Source: G965218495 sp965262785 (GTDB taxonomy: Bacteria; Bacteroidota; Rhodothermia; Rhodothermales; Bin80). From it: DNA of 64,000 nt. The stretch lies in assembly GCA_965262785.1 (NCBI GenBank), contig OZ253559.1, forward strand, positions 3,224,001 to 3,288,000, given 5' to 3'. Below, piece after piece: positions 27,678 through 35,425 of the stretch (its first letter is position 1; every line of letters starts with the position of its first letter). The notes beneath the pieces are model-generated. The model made no database searches, was not told the DNA's origin, and worked only from the letters and a program-made list of their open reading frames with translations. Position numbers and translations under genes: made by a program.

Positions 27678-28015
27678 TCATACTATGTTGTTACCTCCAT
27701 AATACGCTGTAGCCGCTACCAACTGGAGCGACAGATGTTGGGCGGGATTCGCACCCGCCACAGGAAAGCGCCTTTTCACGGCGCACGGCGAAGTCGGGCT
27801 AAGCGGCATGAGCATCGGCGCCCGCTCCCCCAAGACCGGATCAAGCAGGAGAGTTCTGCCGCCCAAACGCAGCAGAATCCAGGTGTGCCCGCGCAACTTA
27901 CCGTCGGCATCCACACTTGGCCCAGCCTCCAACACTCGGCACCATAGCGCACGTAAGCCATCATCCACAAAGCACGCTACGCGAAGTCCTTGCAGCCCCC
28001 ATGACTCACCCAATT
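27678..28015 (-). pseudogene. Transglutaminase-like cysteine protease, decayed partial copy
   Basis: The minus strand encodes SVDADGKLRGHTWILLRLGG, LLLDPVLGERAPMLMPLS and about 35 further residues, nearly the same as the intact gene at 32259-32813. The part matching the catalytic-cysteine region (GDCEDFA in the intact copy) is in another frame here (GGCKDFA followed by a stop), and nothing corresponds to the N terminus. Bases 27799-27844 are identical to 32346-32391. It is a frameshifted, 5'-truncated duplicate at the left edge of the QueC-like module. Confidence 0.75.
27799..27844. repeat. 46-bp exact direct repeat, left copy
   Basis: Identical to 32346-32391 and in the same orientation. 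It lies in the coding region for the GERAPMLMPLS segment of the two transglutaminase-like copies. The two copies bracket the four-gene QueC-like module, so recombination between them would delete it. Confidence 0.85.
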
Positions 28016-28158
28016 TGGACTTGCCCGAACTTACTTTTCTATTCCCGTGTGAGCCGCGTCTACCCGGAAGCAAATCATGAACGTGCAAGGACTCGCAGCA
28101 GGCGGGAGGAATAGTGCGTGCAACTGAAACCTCTCGGGTCAACTGCCGTAGTATCAAT

Positions 28159-28194
28159 TTGACATTGTCAGGACATACTTGTATTATACTGACA
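28159..28194 (+). promoter_or_regulatory. Promoter and operator-like repeat before the QueC-like module
   Basis: TTGACA (28159-28164) and TATTAT (28182-28187) are 17 bases apart, the ideal spacing of a housekeeping-type promoter. TGTCAG (28166-28171) and CTGACA (28189-28194) form an inverted repeat around the -10 box, a good place for a repressor. The XRE protein encoded third in the operon is the natural candidate for autoregulation. Sites were found by eye only. Confidence 0.6.
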
Positions 28195-28220
28195 TCACAA
28201 GGATCTAAACCCTTAAGCAA

Positions 28221-28820
28221 ATGATTGACGGACCTTATCGAACTCTCCAGTTGCCGAGGCACTGGAAGAAAGTTGCAGAGTACGCTGAAACCTCAAGCTA
28301 CTCGTATGAAGAGATTGAATCCGCACTGAAGGCTGCCCTTCGGAAGGATGTACCGCAGAGCGACCTTAAGCAGTTAACACGGCTGGCAGCAAATTCTTGC
28401 CAAGAGAAGCTGTTTCCCTGCGACCCGCTGGGCCAAATTAAGTCTGAAATGAAAGAACTCGAATGTTCGCCGCTCGGCAGGAGCCTGCAAAAATGGGTAA
28501 CAATTTATGCTGGCCCGGGCAAGCAACCGTCAGTGGTGGCCAAACTGACCTTGTTCAGAGCGCTTGAAGAGCACGCGCAGGCAATGATCTATGCCATAGA
28601 AGAGCACTACCTGGCAGAGTTGGAAAGAGGGAAGCCCTCTGGAGAGCCGATTTCCAAGAGGCTGCAGGAGGCCTACCAGGGGATCGAATTCCAGGACCTG
28701 GCATCAAGCCTTCTTTACTCAAGCACGGAAAAGCCCATAGTCAAACCACCGACGCGGCGTTCCGATCTTGACTACGGGCCACGACTGCCTGTCCGCAAAG
28801 CGAGCCCGCCGGTACGGTAA
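28221..28820 (+). CDS. Unknown 199-residue protein, first gene of the QueC-like module
   Basis: I do not recognise this protein. It starts MIDGPYRTLQLPRHWKK, is mainly helical and charged through the middle (EEIESALKAALRKD, FRALEEHAQAMIYAIEEHY), and ends with a proline- and arginine-rich tail of about 30 residues. No signal peptide or membrane segment is seen. Its stop codon overlaps the ATG of the QueC-like gene (TAATG), so the two should be made in fixed ratio. By analogy with Qat and type IV CBASS loci it could be the substrate or scaffold of the QueC-like enzyme; that is inference. Confidence 0.7.
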   Translation: MIDGPYRTLQLPRHWKKVAEYAETSSYSYEEIESALKAALRKDVPQSDLKQLTRLAANSCQEKLFPCDPLGQIKSEMKELECSPLGRSLQKWVTIYAGPGKQPSVVAKLTLFRALEEHAQAMIYAIEEHYLAELERGKPSGEPISKRLQEAYQGIEFQDLASSLLYSSTEKPIVKPPTRRSDLDYGPRLPVRKASPPVR

Positions 28821-30145
28821 TGTGCAACAGGGTTGTCATAAATGGCACCAGTGTCCAAAGGTTGCCTTCAATCTCCTTTGATGTAGATCGCGACCTTTAT
28901 TGCGAAACTGAACCCCTTCGGGGGTATTCATGCGTTCAGCCGAACCCCGTCGTCTGTGACATGAAAGTAACGTTGGCCGCAATAGACTTTGCAGACGGAG
29001 TTGTCCCTAGGCGGCAACCGGGCTGGCAACGGCACCTGTCCCTAGAAATTCCGGTGTGCGAACCCGAACGCTGGAATGCGGTAGCGGTCAAGAACCATCT
29101 CTCCAGTGCAGTTGGCTCTCTGACTGGTGATACGTGGACGTTTTCATTTGTCCGCAGGACAAGAAATCAAGAGAAAAGTGTCCCCCTTTACCTTGACCTT
29201 GCCCCCCTCACGCCTGTAGCTATGCCATTCAGCAACGGACTGGACTCACTTGCTGTAGCAGGAATTGTCCGCGCCGACCTAGCGGGGCAGCTGCTATGTG
29301 TGCGCGCCCAGAAAGGCAAGCTGCCACCGAGTCAAGGCGACCCAGTGTACATAGCAGTCCCGTACACCGTGGACTTCAAAGAGCAGAGGAGAGAAAATAC
29401 CAGAAGAAGCAGAGCGTTTATATTCACGGCGCTCTGCGCTATCGGTGCATACATGGCCGGTGCGCCCACAATTGTGTTGCCCGAAAGCGGACAGTCGGCA
29501 CTCGGCCCATCGTTGTTACTTAATGGCCATCCATACCCGCACGTCGGGTCTCACCCCTTGTTTGCATGTCGGATGGAGTCGTTCTTGCGTGTGATTTTTG
29601 GCAAGGACATTCGAATTGAGATCCCGAGACTATGGTCAACAAAAGGCGAGACTCTTCGGCAGTTTATTCGCCGAGTGCCCAATGCTCCTTGGCAGAACTC
29701 AAAGTCTTGCTGGAAGGGAAACAGACACAGCTCTGCAAATGGCACCTGGCATCACTGTGGCGTCTGTTCCGCATGCATGTTGCGTCGACTCAGCCTCCAT
29801 GCAGCCGGACTGCAAGAATGCGCTGGCACCTATGGTTGCGATGACCTTCATGGAACCTCCTTGGATGAAAGCAAGATCACCGGTTACAAGGGTACCATGA
29901 CGCTAGCGACCGACGCAGTTGCTGGTGTAAGGTCGCTAGCGTACTTGGCTAAATTTGCGATGGCGAGCCAAAGAAGCCGCTTGCGGCCACAGGTAGAATC
30001 GTTAAGTAAACTCCTTGGGCTATCCACCAACGAAGTCGATTCGCGCCTTATAAGGCTGATCGGGCAACACGCGCTAGAATGGAATGACTTCCTGAATTCC
30101 CTCCATCCTGATTCATTCGTACGTACATGGGCGAACCTGAAGTAA
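28820..30145 (+). CDS. QueC-like (QatC-type) ATP-pyrophosphatase family protein
   Basis: A 441-residue protein. After an N-terminal region of about 130 residues with no recognised domain comes a PP-loop, PFSNGLDSLAVAG (136-148), the S-G-G-x-D-S motif of QueC with changed glycines. SRAFIFTALCAIGAYMAG (197-214) and PESGQSALGPSL (221-232) match the family's helix and E-N-G-x-x-A-L-N loop. C297, C313, C316 and C319 (in HCGVCSACMLRR) form the zinc site. QueC makes preQ0. Longer QueC-like proteins with an N-terminal extension occur in Qat and type IV CBASS defence, where they attach a deazaguanine to a protein. No other queuosine gene is nearby, which favours a defence role. Confidence 0.82.
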   Translation: MCNRVVINGTSVQRLPSISFDVDRDLYCETEPLRGYSCVQPNPVVCDMKVTLAAIDFADGVVPRRQPGWQRHLSLEIPVCEPERWNAVAVKNHLSSAVGSLTGDTWTFSFVRRTRNQEKSVPLYLDLAPLTPVAMPFSNGLDSLAVAGIVRADLAGQLLCVRAQKGKLPPSQGDPVYIAVPYTVDFKEQRRENTRRSRAFIFTALCAIGAYMAGAPTIVLPESGQSALGPSLLLNGHPYPHVGSHPLFACRMESFLRVIFGKDIRIEIPRLWSTKGETLRQFIRRVPNAPWQNSKSCWKGNRHSSANGTWHHCGVCSACMLRRLSLHAAGLQECAGTYGCDDLHGTSLDESKITGYKGTMTLATDAVAGVRSLAYLAKFAMASQRSRLRPQVESLSKLLGLSTNEVDSRLIRLIGQHALEWNDFLNSLHPDSFVRTWANLK

Positions 30146-31320
30146 GAACCCCAAATCTTAGCCCAGTCACTGACCAGGAGATCGGACGACGGCTTAGAAT
30201 CGCTCGGATTGCTGCGGAAGTGACGCAAGCGAATTCCGCTTCCGGAATTGGCATGGCGCGCACAACCCTTGTCGCCATTGAGCAGGGTCTACGTCGCATT
30301 CGGACTGCCGAGTTGCTTCGGCTCGCCCGATTCTATGGAGTGACGGCTAACAGCATACTACGGCGAGAAGCTGTACACATTGACTTGGTTCCGCGATTTC
30401 GCAGGAGTCACCGCACTCGCGATGAAGCAACTGAATCCGCGGCGAAGCTGATGAATCACCTCGTGAGGGCCGAAGTTGAGCTTGAGCAGGCCTTGGGTAT
30501 AAAGCGAGACTATGACTATCCGCGCCAACGCCCTCTGCATCCAGGAGAAATTCGAATTCAGGCTGAAGAAAATGCAGCATACCTAAGAAGGTGGCTCGGG
30601 CTAGGTTCTGGGCCCGTGCTTGATGTACCGTCGCTGGCAGAGATCCAATTGGGAATTCGTGTCTACCAATGCCCGATTGAAAGCAGCATTTCCGGGTTGT
30701 TCGCGTGGGACCAATCTGTTGGTGCTTGCATGCTTCTGAATTCAAAGCACCGGATAGACCGGATTCAGTTCTCTGCGGCACACGAATTAGGCCATTTTGT
30801 TGCGGCACGAGGTACGCCAACAGTCCTAATGTCCACCGGCCGGCCCAACTCTCGAATAGAGAAGTATGCGAATCATTTCGCAAGTGCTTTTTTGATGCCA
30901 GGACGGCTTGTTCGGCAGCGCTTTGCCGAAATTGTTGATGAGCAAACCCGCTTGACGCGCCGTCACGTGATTCTTCTGGCACACATGTTTCGCGTCTCGC
31001 GCGCAGCGCTGGTCCGCAGACTAGAAGGGCTTGAATTAATTCGACGCGGAAGCTGGGAGTGGTTTCAAGAACAAGGGGGCATAACCGACATGCAAAGTGA
31101 ACAGGTTGTTGACACGATCTCTCCTAGTTCCGCAGACGACACGCAAAAATGGCCCCTAGGCTCCATTCGCTTGTCATTGCTGGTGCAGGAAGCCTGGGAG
31201 CGCGAACTTTATAGTGAAGGCCAGTTGAGCAGAATGCTGCGGTTGAGTCGCCATGAATTCAGGAAAATTCTCTTCGAAGCGTCCGCTGAAAATCGCGCAG
31301 TAGCAGTACAACCCCTTTGA
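30127..31320 (+). CDS. XRE-type HTH regulator fused to ImmA/IrrE metallopeptidase
   Basis: A 397-residue protein. Residues 16-75 are an XRE-like helix-turn-helix (IGRRLRIARIAAEVTQANSA, then MARTTLVAIEQG). Residues about 140-270 are an ImmA/IrrE protease domain with the zinc motif HELGH at 219-223 and the downstream EKYANHFASAFLMP. A C-terminal region of some 120 residues includes a further HTH-like segment (SEGQLSRMLRLSRHEFRKIL). It overlaps the QueC-like gene by 19 bases. Such proteins usually repress their own operon and cleave a repressor or antitoxin after a signal. It probably neutralises or releases the PIN protein encoded next. Confidence 0.85.
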   Translation: MGEPEVRTPNLSPVTDQEIGRRLRIARIAAEVTQANSASGIGMARTTLVAIEQGLRRIRTAELLRLARFYGVTANSILRREAVHIDLVPRFRRSHRTRDEATESAAKLMNHLVRAEVELEQALGIKRDYDYPRQRPLHPGEIRIQAEENAAYLRRWLGLGSGPVLDVPSLAEIQLGIRVYQCPIESSISGLFAWDQSVGACMLLNSKHRIDRIQFSAAHELGHFVAARGTPTVLMSTGRPNSRIEKYANHFASAFLMPGRLVRQRFAEIVDEQTRLTRRHVILLAHMFRVSRAALVRRLEGLELIRRGSWEWFQEQGGITDMQSEQVVDTISPSSADDTQKWPLGSIRLSLLVQEAWERELYSEGQLSRMLRLSRHEFRKILFEASAENRAVAVQPL

Positions 31321-31401
31321 CGAAGGGCTGTCGGCCCGAGTGCCTCCCCAGGACTTTGTGTCATGCAACCGGAATGAATTGGCCGACGACTGTAGCAGGG
31401 C

Positions 31402-32031
31402 ATGCGGAATGATCTGGTGGCGAAAATGACAGTCGACGCTGAATTCACGATGGTGCTTGTACTTGACACCAGCGCAATCATAAACCTGAACGCCACGACA
31501 GTTGCAGAGGATATTCTCGGGGCATTCCCAAACGATATCGTCGTTACAACGCAGGTATTTGACGAGTTAGCTGCGGGAAGTATGAAGGGTTACCAAGATT
31601 ACGAAATGCTGTGCACACTTCTTGACGCAGGAATAGTGGTCCAGTCGGAACTAGTTGGAGAAGAATGCATGGTATTCCGCAGTCTTGTTGAGGGGAGTGG
31701 CCCTACCACTCTTGGCGACGGTGAATCAGCTACCATCGCAAAGGCTTTCGTAAGCAATGGACTCGCCGTAGTTGACGATCGCAAAGCAAGGAAAATTGCG
31801 TTGCGCAGATTTGGAAAGATGTCAGTAGCGCCGACAATTGCGTTGCTGCTAGACCGGCTAGTCGAGCAGAGCCTTGGTCCTGCAGGGCAGGTCAACGCGG
31901 TCTTCTTGGCCTTACGAAATGCTAGGATGTATGTGCCTCAAGAAAACGAGGCACAAGTGCTAGGCATGATTGGCCAAGAAAGAGCGGCGCAGTGTCCGAG
32001 TCTGCGTCGGGAGCTTCGACGTAAACTATAG
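31402..32031 (+). CDS. PIN-domain nuclease, last gene of the QueC-like module
   Basis: About 209 residues. Possible starts are 31402, 31426 and 31450; no ribosome site decides between them, and the PIN fold proper begins at the last one (MVLVLDTSAIINL). Acidic residues: D22, E55 (QVFDELAAG), D106 with E108 (LGDGESATIAKA) and D125-D126 (LAVVDDRKAR), counted from 31402. This is a typical toxin-like RNase core, followed by about 70 residues with no assigned role. It lies 82 bases after the XRE-ImmA gene, an arrangement seen for PIN toxins controlled by ImmA/IrrE regulators. Confidence 0.83.
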   Translation: MRNDLVAKMTVDAEFTMVLVLDTSAIINLNATTVAEDILGAFPNDIVVTTQVFDELAAGSMKGYQDYEMLCTLLDAGIVVQSELVGEECMVFRSLVEGSGPTTLGDGESATIAKAFVSNGLAVVDDRKARKIALRRFGKMSVAPTIALLLDRLVEQSLGPAGQVNAVFLALRNARMYVPQENEAQVLGMIGQERAAQCPSLRRELRRKL

Positions 32032-32258
32032 GCGCGAATCGCATAATGCGAGTAAAGCTGTGTATTCTGACGAAATTGCGAGGGAAATCTGGTTGAATGT
32101 AACCACCTTGCGGCCTTGTGGATGCGCTGGGTTACGTGCAATTTTTCAAAGGTTGAGCTGAACGAGTTTACGGATTTTACTGACGGGTTGAGTGTGGGCT
32201 GGCATTCGAAATGTGGCGCCGCGTCGTGCAGAACAAAAGTTAGCGGCCGGCACACTCG

Positions 32259-32813
32259 CTAACGGCCGCGAAGACAGCCGTTATAAGCGTAGCGCGTAAA
32301 GTCAGGCCCAACAGATACTTCCGGAATGTAGCTCCTTTTCACGGCACTAAGCGGCATGAGCATCGGCGCCCGCTCCCCCAAGACCGGATCAAATAGGTAA
32401 ATATTTCCGCCCGGCCGCAGTAGAATCCACGTGTGCCCGCGCAACGCACCGTCGGCGTCAACACTGAATCCGGCCACAAATTCAGCATTGTAGCCCAAAC
32501 AGACCAGCTTGCGCCAAGCCCACAGCGCAAAGTCCTCACAGTCCCCGACCCTACGCTGCTCAAACGCGCACGGATGCTGCCAATAGTCCATCCGGCCAAA
32601 GAGCAGCAGGTCACTGGCGTACGCGCACCCTGCCAGCCAACTCTGGACATCGGCAATCCCCTTTACCGGTACGGTGCTACTCCCCTCAAAGTACGCTCTG
32701 AAGTCACTTACTGAACCTCTTCCATATGCGCGAAGAGGGACACGGGCAGGTCGACGCTCCCAATAGTTTGTGCGCCGAATTGTGCGCGAAAGAAGTCTGA
32801 CGAGCGTGGTCAC
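32259..32813 (-). CDS. Transglutaminase-like cysteine protease (intact copy)
   Basis: A 184-residue protein with a probable Cys-His-Asp triad: C92 in RVGDCEDFALWAW, H127 in LRGHTWILL and D142 in LFDPVLGERAP. No signal peptide or membrane segment is evident, so a cytoplasmic role is likely. The substrate is unknown. It is the complete relative of the decayed copy at 27678-28015 and marks the right edge of the module. A relation to bacterial transglutaminase-like cysteine proteinases is likely. A structural, non-enzymatic role is possible. Confidence 0.72.
   Translation of the reverse strand: MTTLVRLLSRTIRRTNYWERRPARVPLRAYGRGSVSDFRAYFEGSSTVPVKGIADVQSWLAGCAYASDLLLFGRMDYWQHPCAFEQRRVGDCEDFALWAWRKLVCLGYNAEFVAGFSVDADGALRGHTWILLRPGGNIYLFDPVLGERAPMLMPLSAVKRSYIPEVSVGPDFTRYAYNGCLRGR
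32346..32391. repeat. 46-bp exact direct repeat, right copy
   Basis: Identical to 27799-27844. It lies inside the intact transglutaminase-like gene. Flanking bases also match at roughly 80% for another 80 or so, so the repeat is the best-kept core of a gene duplication. Confidence 0.85.
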
Positions 32814-32876
32814 TTCCTGAGGCTACACCGTGGCGACAAGATCCATCATCAGTTCAAAAGGGCAACGGGTTGGCTG

Positions 32877-34106
32877 CTAGAGGTCATTCCCGCGTGGAAT
32901 AAACGACTGAATCCCGGTGACTGCGCGCCCTAGAATCAGCCCGTGGATGTCGTACGTACCCTCGTAAGTGTTTACGCTTTCCATATTCATCATGTGATGC
33001 ACCACGCGAAACTCGCCGCTGATTCCATTGCCACCAAGCATGTCGCGTGCCGTGCGTGCGACCTCCAAGGCGCTGCCGCAATTGTTGCGCTTCGCAAGGG
33101 ACACCATTTCAGGCAGAGCCTTGCCTTCATCCTTGAGCTGACCCAGGCGCCAGGCCAACAACTGCATCTGGGTGATGCTTGTCAGCATGTTGGCCAACTT
33201 GGTTTGTACTAGCTGCATCGAGCCGAGCGGGTACCCGAACTGGTGCCTTTCCATCACATAGCGGCGCGCACGGTGATAGCAGTCCTCGGCGGCGCCAAGC
33301 GCACCCCACACGATTCCATAACGTGCGCTGTTCAGACACGTAAACGGCCCTTTGAGTCCCCGGACCTCGGGAAATACGCGCGACTGCGGGACGAATACAT
33401 CACGCAAAACGATCTCGCCGGTCAGCGAAGCGCGCAGCGACATCTTGTGCCCGGTCTTTGGTGTCGTGAATCCTTCCGCTCCTCGCTCCACCAGAAATCC
33501 GCGAATGACACCATTATCCCGGGAGGTGTCCTTGACCTTGGCCCACACGACGGCGACATCAGCAATCGGCGAGTTGGTGATCCACGATTTGGCGCCATTG
33601 AGCACCCAGCCGCCGTCTACCGGCCTTGCGGTCGCTTCCATGGATCCCGGGTCCGAGCCATGATTGGGCTCCGTCAAGCCGAAGCATCCTATGAGCTCCG
33701 CTGTGGCCAGCCGTGGAAGAAAAGTCCGCCGCTGCTCCTCGGTCCCAAACACGTGAATCGGCAGCATAACCAGCGAGGACTGGACAGACATGAACGAACG
33801 ATAACCGCTATCAATGCGCTCAAGCTCACGGGCCACCAGGCCGTACGCGGTGTAGCTGACCCCTGCGCCTCCATATTCCTCTGGGATGAAGGACCCCAGC
33901 AGGCCCAGCTCCCCCATTTCGCGCGGAATGTCGGCGTGAAAGACCTCGTCCTGGTTCCCTTCCAGAGCACGGGGCTCCAGCCTTTCCTGTGCATAGCGAC
34001 GGGCAGTCTGCATGATCAGCCGCTCTTCCTCGCCAAGCATGGAGGTCATCAGGTAGGCATCATCAATGTCGAGTCGTGGTCTTGCCATGGCAGCAGTATT
34101 GTTCAA
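32877..34106 (-). CDS. gcdH: Acyl-CoA dehydrogenase, probably glutaryl-CoA dehydrogenase
   Basis: A 409-residue FAD enzyme that would oxidise and decarboxylate glutaryl-CoA to crotonyl-CoA in lysine and tryptophan breakdown. The family core is clear: GCFGLTEPNHGSDPGSMEA binds FAD and substrate, WITNSPIADVAVVWAK is typical, and the catalytic glutamate is in VNTYEGTYDIHGLILGRA. SARYGIVWGALGAAEDC and the TEPNHGSDP form fit glutaryl-CoA rather than short-chain enzymes. It stands alone; the first gene right of the accessory island. Confidence 0.85.
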   Translation of the reverse strand: MNNTAAMARPRLDIDDAYLMTSMLGEEERLIMQTARRYAQERLEPRALEGNQDEVFHADIPREMGELGLLGSFIPEEYGGAGVSYTAYGLVARELERIDSGYRSFMSVQSSLVMLPIHVFGTEEQRRTFLPRLATAELIGCFGLTEPNHGSDPGSMEATARPVDGGWVLNGAKSWITNSPIADVAVVWAKVKDTSRDNGVIRGFLVERGAEGFTTPKTGHKMSLRASLTGEIVLRDVFVPQSRVFPEVRGLKGPFTCLNSARYGIVWGALGAAEDCYHRARRYVMERHQFGYPLGSMQLVQTKLANMLTSITQMQLLAWRLGQLKDEGKALPEMVSLAKRNNCGSALEVARTARDMLGGNGISGEFRVVHHMMNMESVNTYEGTYDIHGLILGRAVTGIQSFIPRGNDL

Positions 34107-34321
34107 GGTCGCTCATACAGCACGCACACACAATTTGTTTGGCCGTGAAACTACGCAGGCAGTCATGAGGGAACCCAAGGCCACCCGGGCACTAAACTGC
34201 GTCGCAGTGGGTTATCTTCTACCAACGGATCGCACAATACCTGTCTGGCCCTGTGCTGCAACACATCGGCTTGAGCCGTGTATCACGTGCGGACTAATTT
34301 CGCCCCTAGAAATACATTTCT

Positions 34322-34837
34322 ATGCATCGCATTGCTGCTATTGGAGTCCTGTTGCTGCTAACAGTCACGTGCACGTGCGTGCTGACCCACGCCCAACAGC
34401 TTTCCCCGAGAATAGGGTTTGGACTCACCACTACCGTGACTACTGGTTTTGAGAATCCCATAGGCCTCGGCCTGCATGTGCGCGGATCACTTCCGGTAAA
34501 CCCCGACCTGTCCTTCGCGACCGGCATAGGGGTGACTGGCTTTGTGTTTAGCGGCCGCGATGATGCGGCATACTACGTCACGCCGCAGGTGCTTGCCATC
34601 GTCACTCTGAATGCGATGAAACCTCGCGCGCCCTATGTGCTGCTTGGACTGGGTGGGTATCTGCCAGTCGGCGGCGGAAGCGACGACAAGGATGGCGGGC
34701 CTGCCATCCACGGAGGCCTGGGCTGGGCTGTCAGGCTCCAGGAGACATCCGTATATCTTGAGGTCACCCCGGCGTTGGTCGTCGCCAAGGACGCATCAAA
34801 GCTCATCTTGCCGCTAAAGGTAGGCGTCGTGATATGA
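34322..34837 (+). CDS. Predicted outer-membrane beta-barrel protein, unknown role
   Basis: A 171-residue protein with a signal peptide (MHRIAAIGVLLLLTVTCTCV, then LTHAQQ) and alternating hydrophobic strands separated by glycine turns (RIGFGLTTTVTTGF, GLGLHVRGSL, YVLLGLGGYLPVGGG), ending in a hydrophobic final strand (LPLKVGVVI). This resembles small porin-like or OmpW/OmpA-barrel proteins of Bacteroidota. It is convergent with the next gene, with three bases between the stops. Confidence 0.6.
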   Translation: MHRIAAIGVLLLLTVTCTCVLTHAQQLSPRIGFGLTTTVTTGFENPIGLGLHVRGSLPVNPDLSFATGIGVTGFVFSGRDDAAYYVTPQVLAIVTLNAMKPRAPYVLLGLGGYLPVGGGSDDKDGGPAIHGGLGWAVRLQETSVYLEVTPALVVAKDASKLILPLKVGVVI

Positions 34838-34840
34838 TGT

Positions 34841-35425
34841 CTACGCAACGCGGCGAAGGATGGACTGCAGCCGCTCCGAGTCATCCTTGAGCAGTCGGCT
34901 GAGCACCTTCCCGGATTCCACCAGAATGTGCCCATCTCCGCCTCGATGCGCCTCCAGCATGCCCGATAGCACGGCCACCAGCAGGTCGTCCATGAAGGCT
35001 GGCTTCTCCGAGCCAATCAGTAGCACGCGAAGAAAGTCAAAAGGTCTGCCGATCTGGCGAATGGTCTCCGTGGAACAGGCCAGCACGGGTGAATGGATGC
35101 GCGGCGGGTAAAGCGGTAACGTTTGGCGCACGGCGCCTTCCGCGGTGCGATATGCCACCATCTGAACGCGCATCACCGTGCGCAAGAGCTCCATGACATG
35201 CGGCATTTCACGCCGAAGCTCATCTTCGGTCTTCCCAAGTGCTATCGCACTTCGTGCATCATCGAACGGCACCATTTCCACGTAACTCACTATGCCGTAG
35301 GCCTCAATTCCCTCGGTCGGCTTTACGCTGACCCATTGGCCCAAGGCCGGCAGTCTGGCGTGGCTGTACACCTCAGCGGTAAAGACACTGGTGCTGGACG
35401 CTATTACCTCTGCAATGGGTTTCAT
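34841..35425 (-). CDS. Possible HAS-barrel-type protein next to NurA
   Basis: A 194-residue protein. The N-terminal 60 residues (EVIASSTSVFTAEVYSHARL, then GQWVSVKPTEGIEAYGIVS) form a small beta-barrel like the HAS domain at the front of HerA helicases. The remainder is helical and has no Walker motifs. It starts where the NurA stop codon lies (overlap of one base), so the two are co-translated. NurA normally pairs with HerA, and here the barrel occurs without the ATPase. It may be an adaptor that brings NurA to a HerA encoded elsewhere. Confidence 0.5.
   Translation of the reverse strand: MKPIAEVIASSTSVFTAEVYSHARLPALGQWVSVKPTEGIEAYGIVSYVEMVPFDDARSAIALGKTEDELRREMPHVMELLRTVMRVQMVAYRTAEGAVRQTLPLYPPRIHSPVLACSTETIRQIGRPFDFLRVLLIGSEKPAFMDDLLVAVLSGMLEAHRGGDGHILVESGKVLSRLLKDDSERLQSILRRVA

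Noticed and set aside
28820..30145. Housekeeping queC for queuosine synthesis
   Set aside because: The glycines of the PP-loop are changed, the protein is twice the normal length, and no queD, queE or queF is nearby; neighbours are toxin-type genes.
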